Source: Acetatifactor sp. (GTDB lineage: Bacteria > Bacillota > Clostridia > Lachnospirales > Lachnospiraceae). From it: a DNA stretch of 11,778 bases. Positions 5,740-11,735 of the stretch are shown one piece after another (within the stretch, counting starts at the first letter, position 1; every line of letters begins with the position of its first letter). The notes under the pieces are model-generated. The model was not told where the DNA came from. It did not search any database and saw only the letters and a list, made by a program, of their open reading frames with translations. The position numbers were made by a program, and so were the translations under genes. Location: contig JAEDDX010000072.1 of the NCBI GenBank assembly GCA_016293615.1, positions 1 through 11,778 of the forward strand. The letters are read 5' to 3'.

Positions 5740-5898
5740 ACCGGCACCGGGGATGATTCCTATCCGATGTCGGTCGAGTATGTCAATTATGCCGGCAGTA
5801 AGGGAATCCCGATTCACTTCGAGGATATGCCCGGCGGCCACGAATGGGCCGTATGGGATGCCATGATCAGACGATTCCTGGAATGGTGTATGTCGTAA
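5740..5898 (+). pseudogene. C-terminal remnant of an esterase D/tributyrin-esterase-like alpha/beta hydrolase
   Basis: The last ~52 codons before TAA 5896-5898 read TGDDSYPMSVEYVN, then GIPIHFEDMPGGHEWAVWD and FLEW. This is the typical end of PF00756-type esterases (strand, then GGHEW..WD with the catalytic histidine, then a final helix with LEW). The nucleophile serine region and the rest of the protein, which would need some 200 further codons upstream, are absent: the frame stays open to about 5521 but the residues there do not resemble the family. This is therefore a 5'-truncated gene left at the edge of the GC-rich block, 14 bases before the desulfurase gene. Confidence 0.6.
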
Positions 5899-5912
5899 GT
5901 TGGAGAGAAGAT

Positions 5913-7043
5913 ATGATCTATTTTGACCAGGCCGCCACAACCATACAAAAGCCCGCCTGTGTGACGGAAGCGGTGACAAAAGCAATGTGCAGGATGGGCA
6001 ACAGCGGGCGCGGGGTGCATGGCAGTGCGCTGGATGCCTCTCGAGAGATCTATGACGCCAGGGAGAGAATCGCACGTTTCTTCGGATGTGCGAAAAGCTC
6101 CCATGTGGTGTTTACTGCCAATGCAACCGAGAGCCTGAACACGGTGCTGTTTGGGCTGTTGGGGGCGGGGGATCATGTGATCGCCACGGATCTGGAGCAC
6201 AATTCTGTGCTGCGTCCCCTGTATCATCTGGAGCAGAACGGTACGCAGGTAAGCTACCTTCGGGCTGACCGGCAGGGGAATGTGCATTTGGATGAGCTGG
6301 AGCTGCTGCTTCAGCCCAACACGAAGGTGATTGTCTGTACGCATGCGTCAAATCTGACCGGCAATCTGATCGATATCGCGGCAGTCGGCGCATTTGCTGC
6401 CGCGCATCATGTTCTGTTTGTGGTCGACGCGTCTCAGACGGCAGGCATTTTTCCGATAGACATGAGACAGATGCACATTGATGTGCTTTGCTTCACGGGA
6501 CATAAGGCTTTGCTTGGCCCGCAGGGAACCGGCGGAATCTGTATCGGGGCGCAGGCGGACATCAGACCGCTCAAAATGGGCGGGACGGGCGTGCAGACTT
6601 ACCTGCACACACAGCCTGCAGAGTATCCGGTGCGTCTGGAAGCAGGCACTCTGAACGGGCATGGAATTGCAGGGCTGAATGCCGCCGTGCGCTATCTGGA
6701 GCAGATGGGCATAGAGAAGAGGCGGAAGAAGGAGCTTGCTTTGATGCGGCGTTTTTACGAAGGGGTGCGGATGATTCCCGGCATCCGGGTCTATGGGGAT
6801 TTTTCCCGGGAGAGGGCGCCGATTGTCGCACTCAACTGGGCGGATGTGCCCTCCTCGGAGCTTTCAGATGCTTTGTGGGAGGAAGCAGAGATCGCGACCA
6901 GACCGGGCGCTCACTGTGCCCCCAGGATGCATCAGGCTCTGGGCACGGTAGAGCAGGGGGCGGTGCGTTTCAGCTTTGGCTATGAGAATACGGAGGAAGA
7001 GGTAGACGAGGCGCTTGCGGTGCTTCGAAGACTTTGCCGATGA
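5913..7043 (+). CDS. Class V aminotransferase-fold cysteine desulfurase / selenocysteine lyase-like protein (EF2568-type)
   Basis: A 376-aa PLP enzyme expected to release sulfur or selenium from (seleno)cysteine. It opens MIYFDQAATTIQKP, the classic class V start. PLP-site features include TANATESLN, VVDASQTAGIFPIDM and the Schiff-base lysine Lys198 in CFTGHKALLGPQGTGG. The acceptor Cys335 sits in RPGAHCAPRMHQALGT near the C-terminus. ATG 5913 is chosen because GGAGAG is close upstream and the MIYFD start matches the family; earlier in-frame codons read through the esterase remnant. The stop overlaps the next ATG as ATGA. Proteins of this subgroup (the EF2568 family described with orphan selD) occur beside selD, yedE/yedF and selenium-dependent molybdenum hydroxylase genes, which matches this neighbourhood. 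A role in mobilising selenium for SelD is inferred from that context; SufS-like iron-sulfur work is the alternative. Confidence 0.88.
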   Translation: MIYFDQAATTIQKPACVTEAVTKAMCRMGNSGRGVHGSALDASREIYDARERIARFFGCAKSSHVVFTANATESLNTVLFGLLGAGDHVIATDLEHNSVLRPLYHLEQNGTQVSYLRADRQGNVHLDELELLLQPNTKVIVCTHASNLTGNLIDIAAVGAFAAAHHVLFVVDASQTAGIFPIDMRQMHIDVLCFTGHKALLGPQGTGGICIGAQADIRPLKMGGTGVQTYLHTQPAEYPVRLEAGTLNGHGIAGLNAAVRYLEQMGIEKRRKKELALMRRFYEGVRMIPGIRVYGDFSRERAPIVALNWADVPSSELSDALWEEAEIATRPGAHCAPRMHQALGTVEQGAVRFSFGYENTEEEVDEALAVLRRLCR

Positions 7044-7276
7044 GAGAGAAAGAGAAACGGTTCGTGGTAACCTTTTATACAACGGCGGAAGCGATGGCGA
7101 TGGAAAAATTGTGCCGGGAGAGAAACCTGCCCGGAAAGTGTATTTCGGCGCCGCGCAGTGTCAGCGCAGACTGCGGAATTGCTTGGAGCGCTCCGTGGGA
7201 GGCTGAAGCTGCGATCCGGCAGGCTGTCGAAGAGACGGGTCTGGAGATCCAGGGATTTCATGTCCTGATGCTCTGA
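7040..7276 (+). CDS. DUF3343 family small protein of the selenium operon
   Basis: A 78-aa soluble protein. It has the DUF3343 layout: an N-terminal strand KRFVVTFYTTAEAMAMEKLC, then GKCISAPRSVSADCGIAW with the conserved Cys45 in the SADCGIAW motif, then a C-terminal helix and final strand. DUF3343 proteins recur next to yedE, yedF and selD genes. The strictly placed cysteine suggests a sulfur- or selenium-carrying or thiol role, but I know of no proven function. ATG 7040 overlaps the stop of the desulfurase gene (ATGA), so the two are translationally coupled. There is a 127-base gap to selD. Confidence 0.85.
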   Translation: MREKEKRFVVTFYTTAEAMAMEKLCRERNLPGKCISAPRSVSADCGIAWSAPWEAEAAIRQAVEETGLEIQGFHVLML

Positions 7277-7403
7277 GAGGCAGGCAGGGCTTTGGCGTGG
7301 GAGGCAATCCCCTGGGCGGGGGTTCTGCAATCAGGCAAACAGGGCTTACGGTGAAGGACGAAACTTTGAAACAGGAGTAGACTGAAGCTGCGAGGAGGCA
7401 GAA
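7277..7403. other. Unexplained 127-base gap inside the selenium operon
   Basis: All other junctions in this operon overlap or are separated by about 12 bases. The gap is very GC-rich in its first half and contains a 27-codon frame from GTG 7297 to TAG 7378-7380 with the low-complexity start GGNPLGGGSAIRQTG. A short GGGA/TCCC hairpin lies near 7300-7312. I found no terminator or promoter. The frame could be a leader peptide, the relic of a lost gene, or chance. Confidence 0.4.
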
Positions 7404-8456
7404 GTGTTGGAAAACGAAATCAAATTGACGAAGCTTGCAAACTGTGCCGGCTGCGGCGCGAAGGTCGGCGCGGGGGTTTTGTCGCAACTGTTGGAGGGCA
7501 TCCGGGTGCATACGGACCCGAAGCTTCTGGTGGGCTTTGACAAGAGCGATGACGCCAGTGTCTATAAGATATCGGAGGAGCTGGCTCTGGTTCAGACGGT
7601 AGACTTTTTTCCGCCGATTGCGGATGATCCGTATACATTTGGGGCGATTGCGGCGGCGAATGCGTTATCGGATGTCTATGCGATGGGCGGCGAGCCGAAG
7701 CTTGCGCTCAATATCATGGCAGTGCCGAAGAACATGCCGGCCGAAGCAGTGCACGAACTGCTGCGCGGAGGATATGACAAGGTCTACGAGGCGGGGGCTC
7801 TGATTACCGGCGGACACAGCATCCTGGATGAGGAGCCCAAGTACGGGCTGGCGGTGACCGGCTTTGTGCATCCGGACAGGCTACTGACGAACAGCGGAGC
7901 AAAACCGGGGGATGTCCTGTTTTTGACGAAGCCGCTCGGCATCGGTATTCTGACGACGGCGGCAAAGGTGGAGATGGTCAGTGCGGAAACCTATGCGCGC
8001 GCGTTGCGGCAGATGATGACGCTGAATAAAAGCGCACGGGATGTCATTGTCAGGTACAGGGTACATGCCTGCACGGATGTGACAGGGTTCGGACTCCTGG
8101 GACACGCCTGTGAGATGGCGCAGGGAAGCGGCGCAGAGCTGCATATCAGCGTGGATGCAATTGACCTGATCCCGGAGGCGTTACAGCTTGCGACCATCGG
8201 AATCTTGCCGGAGGGGATGTATCGGAACCGTGATTTTGCCGCGGACCATGTGGATGCGGGAACGGTATCTTTAGCGAAGCAGGATATGCTTTATGACCCG
8301 CAGACCTCGGGCGGACTGCTGATTGCAGTGCATCCGGAGGATGCGGATGCGATGTACGAAGAATTAAAGGATGCGGTGCTTTCCGCACAGAGGATTGGCT
8401 GTGTGAAGGAGTACCGCGGAGGAAAACACATTTATCTGGAGGAAACAAATGAGTAA
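7404..8456 (+). CDS. selD: Selenide, water dikinase (selenophosphate synthetase), cysteine form
   Basis: A 350-aa enzyme that makes selenophosphate from selenide and ATP, the selenium donor for selenocysteine, selenouridine or selenium cofactors. The catalytic pair Cys17 and Lys20 is seen in CAGCGAKVG and lines up by position with Cys17/Lys20 of E. coli SelD (347 aa). Codon 17 is TGC, so this is not a selenocysteine-containing SelD. Other signatures are DDASVY, TVDFFPPIADDPYTFG, ANALSDVYAMGG, ITGGHSI, FLTKPLGIGILTTA, DVTGFGLLGHACEM and DPQTSGGLL, covering both AIRS-type domains. The start is GTG 7404 with AGGAGG at 7393-7398. The gene overlaps yedE by 8 bases. Its neighbours are those of the orphan SelD trait rather than selA/selB, although those genes could lie elsewhere. 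Confidence 0.97.
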   Translation: MLENEIKLTKLANCAGCGAKVGAGVLSQLLEGIRVHTDPKLLVGFDKSDDASVYKISEELALVQTVDFFPPIADDPYTFGAIAAANALSDVYAMGGEPKLALNIMAVPKNMPAEAVHELLRGGYDKVYEAGALITGGHSILDEEPKYGLAVTGFVHPDRLLTNSGAKPGDVLFLTKPLGIGILTTAAKVEMVSAETYARALRQMMTLNKSARDVIVRYRVHACTDVTGFGLLGHACEMAQGSGAELHISVDAIDLIPEALQLATIGILPEGMYRNRDFAADHVDAGTVSLAKQDMLYDPQTSGGLLIAVHPEDADAMYEELKDAVLSAQRIGCVKEYRGGKHIYLEETNE

Positions 8457-9549
8457 GAGAGTCAATATCTGGGTATTGATCGCAGGATTTGCGGTAGGTG
8501 TGGCGGCAGTGCTTCTGACCTTCCTGGGAAATCCGGCTAACATGGGGTTTTGCATTGCGTGCTTTCTGCGGGATATCGCCGGCGCAACGAAGCTGCATTC
8601 GGCAGCAGTGGTACAGTATGTAAGACCTGAGATCATCGGTCTTGTGCTGGGCTCTGCCATCCTGTCGATGGCAACCGGTGAGTTCAAGGCAAGAGCGGGA
8701 TCTTCGCCGGCGGTGAGATTTCTGCTCGGCGGCTTTGTGATGATCGGCGCACTGGTCTTTCTGGGCTGTCCGCTGCGCATGGTCATCCGGATGGGCGGCG
8801 GTGATCTGAATGCGTTTGTCGGGCTGGCAGGCTTTGCAATCGGTATACTGATCGGTATCTTTTTCCTGAAAAAGGGGTTTTCCCTGAAGAGAAGCTACAA
8901 TGTGGGCGTGACGGAAGGGCTTGCCCTGCCGGGCGTGGTGACGGCCCTGCTGATTCTGGTGATTGCGGCGCCCGGGCTGTTTGCCTTTTCCCAAAGCGGA
9001 CCCGGTTCCAAAACAGCGCCCTTTTATGTAGCGCTTGTGATTGCAATGGCAGTCGGTGCCCTCGCACAGAAGTCCCGTCTGTGCATGGTCGGCGGTATGA
9101 GGGATGCCGTTTTGTTTCGGGATTTCAACCTGCTTTCCGGGTTTGGCGTGATTTTCGTCACTGTGCTTTTGGGAAATATCATTCTGGGCAATTTCCATGG
9201 ATTCTCTGCGTATCTGCAGCCGATTGCACATGCTAGCCAGTTGTGGAATCTCCTCGGAATGGTCATCGTGGGATGGGGCAGTGTGCTGCTCGGCGGTTGT
9301 CCTCTCAGACAGCTGATTCTGGCCGGAGAAGGAAACGGCGACAGTGCGGTGACGGTATTCGGTATGATCGTCGGCGCGGCCTTTGCGCATAACTTCAAAC
9401 TGGCGGGCGCTGCGGCGAGTCTGGCGGAGGACGGGACCTATTCCGCGGGCGGCATCGGACCGAACGGCAAAATCGCGGTGGCTGTGATTCTGGTGGTGTT
9501 GGCGTGGATTTCGCTGCTGAATCTTCCGAGGAAAAAGAAAGTGAATTAG
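8449..9549 (+). CDS. yedE: YedE family putative selenium transporter
   Basis: A 366-aa polytopic membrane protein of the YeeE/YedE fold, with two homologous halves. Half one has GNPANMGFCIACFLRDIAGA (Cys35 and Cys38) and GCPLRMVIRMGGGDLNA (Cys107). Half two has QKSRLCMVGGMRDAV (Cys212) and GCPLRQLILAGEGNGDSA (Cys284). YeeE of this fold conducts thiosulfate through paired conserved cysteines; the selenium-linked YedE clade is thought to import a selenium compound. That last step is inference from gene context, as no substrate has been proven to my knowledge. About ten membrane helices are visible as hydrophobic runs separated by short polar loops, and the C-terminus is PRKKKVN. ATG 8449 follows GGAGG (8438-8442) and overlaps the end of selD by 8 bases. 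The next gene starts 12 bases after the stop. Confidence 0.92.
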   Translation: MSKRVNIWVLIAGFAVGVAAVLLTFLGNPANMGFCIACFLRDIAGATKLHSAAVVQYVRPEIIGLVLGSAILSMATGEFKARAGSSPAVRFLLGGFVMIGALVFLGCPLRMVIRMGGGDLNAFVGLAGFAIGILIGIFFLKKGFSLKRSYNVGVTEGLALPGVVTALLILVIAAPGLFAFSQSGPGSKTAPFYVALVIAMAVGALAQKSRLCMVGGMRDAVLFRDFNLLSGFGVIFVTVLLGNIILGNFHGFSAYLQPIAHASQLWNLLGMVIVGWGSVLLGGCPLRQLILAGEGNGDSAVTVFGMIVGAAFAHNFKLAGAAASLAEDGTYSAGGIGPNGKIAVAVILVVLAWISLLNLPRKKKVN

Positions 9550-9561
9550 GAGGGGATTGTT

Positions 9562-9765
9562 ATGGTAGATGCAAGAGGCTTAAGTTGTCCGCTTCCTGTG
9601 GTAATGGTGCAGAAGGAGGTAAACAAAACTGCGCCCGACGAGCTGGAGGTTTTGGTGGACGCCAAGGTGTGTGTGGAGAATGTCACCCGTTTCGCGGCAA
9701 GCTGCGGCTATGCGGTGACGGTGGAAGAGACGGACGGCGAGTATAAAATGATTCTGAAAAAGTGA
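9562..9765 (+). CDS. TusA/SirA-like sulfur (selenium) carrier, single-domain YedF-type
   Basis: A 67-aa protein with the TusA signature GLSCPLPVV near the start; Cys9 of the CPxP motif is the expected persulfide- or perselenide-carrying residue. The remaining strand-helix pattern (ELEVLVDAKVCVENVTRFA, then GYAVTVEETDGEY) fits the two-layer TusA fold. Selenium-linked YedF proteins are usually about 190-200 aa, with a DsrE-like second domain. Here the frame ends after the first domain at 9763-9765 and no continuation is visible downstream, so this is a TusA-only form. It has a strong AGGAGG site (9548-9553) overlapping the yedE stop and is the last gene of the operon. It probably hands selenium between the desulfurase and SelD, which is inference from context. 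Confidence 0.88.
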   Translation: MVDARGLSCPLPVVMVQKEVNKTAPDELEVLVDAKVCVENVTRFAASCGYAVTVEETDGEYKMILKK

Positions 9766-9766
9766 A

Positions 9767-9796
9767 TCTCTGCAAAACACAGCGCTGTCGCAGAGA
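9767..9796 (+). other. Stem-loop directly after the last selenium-operon stop codon
   Basis: TCTCTGC (9767-9773) pairs with GCAGAGA (9790-9796), and the self-complementary ACAGCGCTGT lies inside. No T tract follows, so it is not a standard intrinsic terminator. It may protect the 3' end of the operon transcript or act with another factor. Confidence 0.5.
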
Positions 9797-9834
9797 AATG
9801 CCTGGGTGAATGAAAAAAACCTGAAAAAAACTGA

Positions 9835-9864
9835 TTGACAAAAGGGAAACTCCTTTGCTATGAT
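9835..9864 (+). promoter_or_regulatory. Strong sigma-70-type promoter driving the riboswitch and antiporter gene
   Basis: A perfect -35 box TTGACA (9835-9840) is followed after 18 bases by TATGAT (9859-9864). The predicted start near 9871 is just ahead of the riboswitch P1 stem, so the antiporter is a separate transcription unit from the selenium operon. Confidence 0.85.
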
Positions 9865-9872
9865 ATGTGCAT

Positions 9873-9969
9873 ACAAAGGGGAGTAGTCAGCACATCTTAT
9901 GTATGTGCTTGCATATCGTCAGTACGATTAGCAATAATCCGGTATGTGACCAAGTGGCGAGACTTTTGT
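9873..9969 (+). promoter_or_regulatory. yybP-ykoY family Mn2+-sensing riboswitch aptamer
   Basis: The conserved 5' block AAAGGGGAGTAG (9875-9886) and the 3' block GGCGAGACTTTTG (9956-9968) are hallmarks of the yybP-ykoY RNA. P1 forms from ACAAAG (9873-9878) with CTTTTGT (9963-9969). Internal helices are visible, for example GCACAT (9890-9895) with ATGTGC (9903-9908), and CGT/ACG around 9917-9925. This RNA family binds Mn2+ at the junction of two coaxial legs and usually turns expression on. The CTTTTGT strand is also used by the following terminator, so P1 and the terminator exclude each other: Mn2+-stabilised P1 should permit read-through into the antiporter gene. Family recognition is by conserved motifs; the ON direction follows from the overlapping pairing and from known members. 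Confidence 0.88.
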
Positions 9970-10009
9970 TGCATTATTTTTGGTGCAACAAAATGCTCGC
10001 CTTTTTTTT
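9956..10009 (+). terminator. Intrinsic terminator forming the riboswitch expression platform
   Basis: GGCGAG (9956-9961) pairs with CTCGCC (9996-10001). A 2x2 internal loop follows, then TTTTGTTGCA (9964-9973) pairs with TGCAACAAAA (9984-9993) around the loop TTATTTTTGG. Eight T (10002-10009) follow. The 5' strand overlaps the conserved 3' end of the aptamer. About 75 bases remain to the antiporter start. Confidence 0.92.
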
Positions 10010-10084
10010 GAACACGGACGAGCGAAGTTCTTGCTCCATTCCATGGGCTGAACAAAGGCTCCTCCGAAAAGAAAGGTGGTTATC

Positions 10085-11014
10085 ATGTATATTTTGTTGC
10101 AGGTAGTTTTGTTGGTGTTGGGATTTGTCATGCTGATTAAGGGAGCGGACTGGTTCGTGGACGGTGCGGCGGGAGTTGCCGCCAAGCTGGGAATTCCGCA
10201 GCTGATCATCGGCCTGACCATTGTGGCGATGGGGACGAGTGCCCCGGAGGCAGCGGTCAGCATCTCCTCGGCGATGAAAGGATGTGCGGACATCACGATC
10301 GGCAATGTGGTCGGAAGCAATATTATGAATATTCTGCTGATTCTGGGATTGGCCTCTGCGATTGTTACGATCAAGGTGTCTGACTCGACGGTGAAAATAG
10401 AAATCCCTTTTATGATCGGCATTTCGGTCTTACTGACGGTGCTGGGAATGACCGGAAACAGAATCACTTTCGTCGAGGGAGTACTGCTTTGGGTGCTGTT
10501 TATCGGGTATTTGGCATATCTGTTTGTGATGGCGAAGAAAAACAAGGAAACCACGGAAGAAGCGAAGGCGCAGAAGCCGCTGTGGCAGCTGGCGATTCTG
10601 ATCGTGCTCGGCGCGGCTATGATCGTGCTCGGCAGTGACTTCTCGGTAGATGCAGCGACGGCAATTGCCAAGGCCTTCGGCATCAGTGAACGATTCATCG
10701 GACTGACCATCGTGGCGCTGGGCACTTCTCTGCCGGAGCTTGTGACAAGCGTGACCGCAGCCAAAAAAGGCAACGCGGACATCGCAATCGGCAATATCGT
10801 CGGCAGCAATCTGTTCAACATCCTGTTTGTGGTCGGAACGACTGCGCTGATCACACCGGTAGCCTTTGCGGCAAACTTTACCATCGATGCCCTGGTCAGC
10901 ATCGCAGCCGCGGTTCTTCTGTGGGTCGGCTGCTTCAAAAAGAAGTCACTTGGCAGAACTGTCGGACTTATCATGGTTGCGTCCTATGCGGCTTATTTCA
11001 TCTATCTGCTGTAA
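10085..11014 (+). CDS. CaCA-family cation antiporter (Ca2+/Na+ exchanger-like; possible Mn2+ exporter)
   Basis: A 309-aa membrane protein with the two inverted alpha repeats of the cation/Ca2+ antiporter superfamily. Repeat 1 has GLTIVAMGTSAPEAAVSI (GTSAPE at residues 50-55) and GNVVGSNIMNI. Repeat 2 has GLTIVALGTSLPELVTSV (GTSLPE at 213-218) and GNIVGSNLFNI. Both acidic residues that bind the cation (Glu55, Glu218) are present. About ten hydrophobic helices are seen, with a polar central loop around KKNKETTEEAKAQKP. ATG 10085 is preferred over GTG 10076 because AAGGTGG (10073-10079) gives 5-base spacing and GTG 10076 lies within that site. The gene stands behind a Mn2+ riboswitch, so in this organism it probably exports Mn2+ or is at least induced by it, even though homologues are generally annotated as Ca2+/Na+ exchangers. 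Confidence 0.92.
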   Translation: MYILLQVVLLVLGFVMLIKGADWFVDGAAGVAAKLGIPQLIIGLTIVAMGTSAPEAAVSISSAMKGCADITIGNVVGSNIMNILLILGLASAIVTIKVSDSTVKIEIPFMIGISVLLTVLGMTGNRITFVEGVLLWVLFIGYLAYLFVMAKKNKETTEEAKAQKPLWQLAILIVLGAAMIVLGSDFSVDAATAIAKAFGISERFIGLTIVALGTSLPELVTSVTAAKKGNADIAIGNIVGSNLFNILFVVGTTALITPVAFAANFTIDALVSIAAAVLLWVGCFKKKSLGRTVGLIMVASYAAYFIYLL

Positions 11015-11068
11015 CCGATAGGATTCGCCCTGCGGTTTTCGAAGAAAAGAATATCTTATGAGAACAAA

Positions 11069-11101
11069 AAGAACCTGTCTGCAAAGCGCGGACAGGTTCT
11101 T
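11069..11101. terminator. Shared terminator hairpin between the convergent antiporter and CYTH genes
   Basis: An 11-bp perfect stem AAGAACCTGTC (11069-11079) / GACAGGTTCTT (11091-11101) with loop TGCAAAGCGCG. On the - strand the stem is followed by a T run (CTTTTTG), a good terminator for the CYTH gene, which ends 10 bases before the stem. On the + strand the following sequence TCATCGTTATTT is only moderately T-rich. Confidence 0.85.
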
Positions 11102-11110
11102 CATCGTTAT

Positions 11111-11614
11111 TTATGTCTCATGCGGCATCGGAAGCATTGCCATATAGGAGTTGTGGTATTCCTTTTTGTAGGTGACATCCTCGTCAAACCATTCGGGCGG
11201 AACGAAGGCTTCCGCGGCTTCGCGGCTTCCGAATTCCACCTCCGCCATGACCAGCGGCGCAAAGGGCGCGTCGAAGACATCAAGCTCAATGGTGAGAGAA
11301 TAGTCTTCGGGAGGCGTGCGGAAACCTTCCCGGAAGGAAGGATTGCGAAGAGGAATCAGATACCTCTTCTTGGAGATGATATTGCCGTCTACTTTTTCAC
11401 GAAGATGATAATAAGCTTCTTCGTTCAGAGCCAGATTGTGTTCTTCTCTGGCCATCATGCCGCTGCCCTTATAGGTCAGAATGTAGTCGGTGTCCTCTTT
11501 CCTGACACGCACGACCGGGCTGACACACAGATACCCCTGCTCAATGTGATGGTAGGGATACTTTGACAGGTCTTCGGGAATCGTCTTAATCGTAAATTTG
11601 CGTTCTATTTCCAT
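11111..11614 (-). CDS. CYTH domain-containing protein, probable inorganic triphosphatase
   Basis: A 167-aa protein with the N-terminal ExExK signature MEIERKF (Glu2, Glu4, Lys6) that defines the CYTH/triphosphate tunnel metalloenzyme fold. Further tunnel-lining elements are VVRVRKEDTDYILTYKG (~34-50), with alternating basic residues, YSLTIELDVF and VMAEVEFGSREAA, with alternating acidic residues that bind the metal. Length fits single-domain CYTH proteins (~150-190). Bacterial members of this size often hydrolyse tripolyphosphate; adenylate cyclase or thiamine-triphosphatase activities occur in other branches and are not excluded. The start at 11614 has only a weak GAGAG site upstream but fits the conserved N-terminus exactly. 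It is a single gene with its own promoter and a long hairpin leader, converging on the antiporter gene. Confidence 0.9.
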   Translation of the reverse strand: MEIERKFTIKTIPEDLSKYPYHHIEQGYLCVSPVVRVRKEDTDYILTYKGSGMMAREEHNLALNEEAYYHLREKVDGNIISKKRYLIPLRNPSFREGFRTPPEDYSLTIELDVFDAPFAPLVMAEVEFGSREAAEAFVPPEWFDEDVTYKKEYHNSYMAMLPMPHET

Positions 11615-11637
11615 AGGTGCTCTCGTTTCTGTATATT

Positions 11638-11701
11638 TGCAAAGTGCGCGGAAGCTTTATGGATACAGGCGTTGTACGCATGGAAGCGTTCCGACTTTGC
11701 A
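11638..11701 (-). promoter_or_regulatory. Highly structured 5' leader of the CYTH gene mRNA
   Basis: In the leader, TGCAAAGT (mRNA sense, 11701-11694) pairs with ACTTTGCA (11645-11638). Then CGGAA (11693-11689) pairs with TTCCG (11653-11649) past a 3-base bulge, and GCTT (11687-11684) pairs with AAGC (11657-11654) past a 1-base bulge. That is 17 pairs in a near-continuous stem. The apical region holds a further GCGT/ACGC hairpin (11679-11676 with 11672-11669). The predicted transcription start (~11700) coincides with the foot of the stem, and the start codon lies about 23 bases after it. I do not recognise a known riboswitch class. Confidence 0.6.
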
Positions 11702-11706
11702 TATTC

Positions 11707-11735
11707 AGTATAGCATATTTTTTGTGTATTTACCA
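11707..11735 (-). promoter_or_regulatory. Promoter of the CYTH gene with extended -10
   Basis: Read on the - strand, TGCTATACT contains an extended -10 motif (TGn) and -10 box TATACT (11712-11707, 5 of 6). A weak -35, TGGTAA, lies 17 bases upstream (11735-11730). The surrounding DNA to the right edge is AT-rich and contains no gene. Confidence 0.65.

Noticed and set aside
7015..7206. Alternative + strand frame overlapping DUF3343
   Set aside because: The DUF3343 frame has the conserved SADCGIAW motif and the ATGA overlap; the other frame has no recognisable features.
7452..7463. Selenocysteine (TGA) at the catalytic position of SelD
   Set aside because: Codon 17 is TGC, a plain cysteine, in line with E. 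coli Cys17.
8146..9390. A 414-codon open frame on the - strand opposite selD and yedE
   Set aside because: It is the mirror of a GC-rich coding strand, has low-complexity residues rich in His, Arg and Gln, no family likeness, and lies opposite two firmly identified genes.
9767..9796. Stem-loop after the selenium operon as an intrinsic terminator
   Set aside because: No T tract follows on either strand, so it is kept only as a stem-loop of unknown role.
9928..10974. A 348-codon open frame on the - strand opposite the antiporter and riboswitch
   Set aside because: Composition is a Ser/Thr/Ile-rich antisense of the repeated antiporter motifs; no ribosome binding site or known domain, and it runs through the terminator hairpin.
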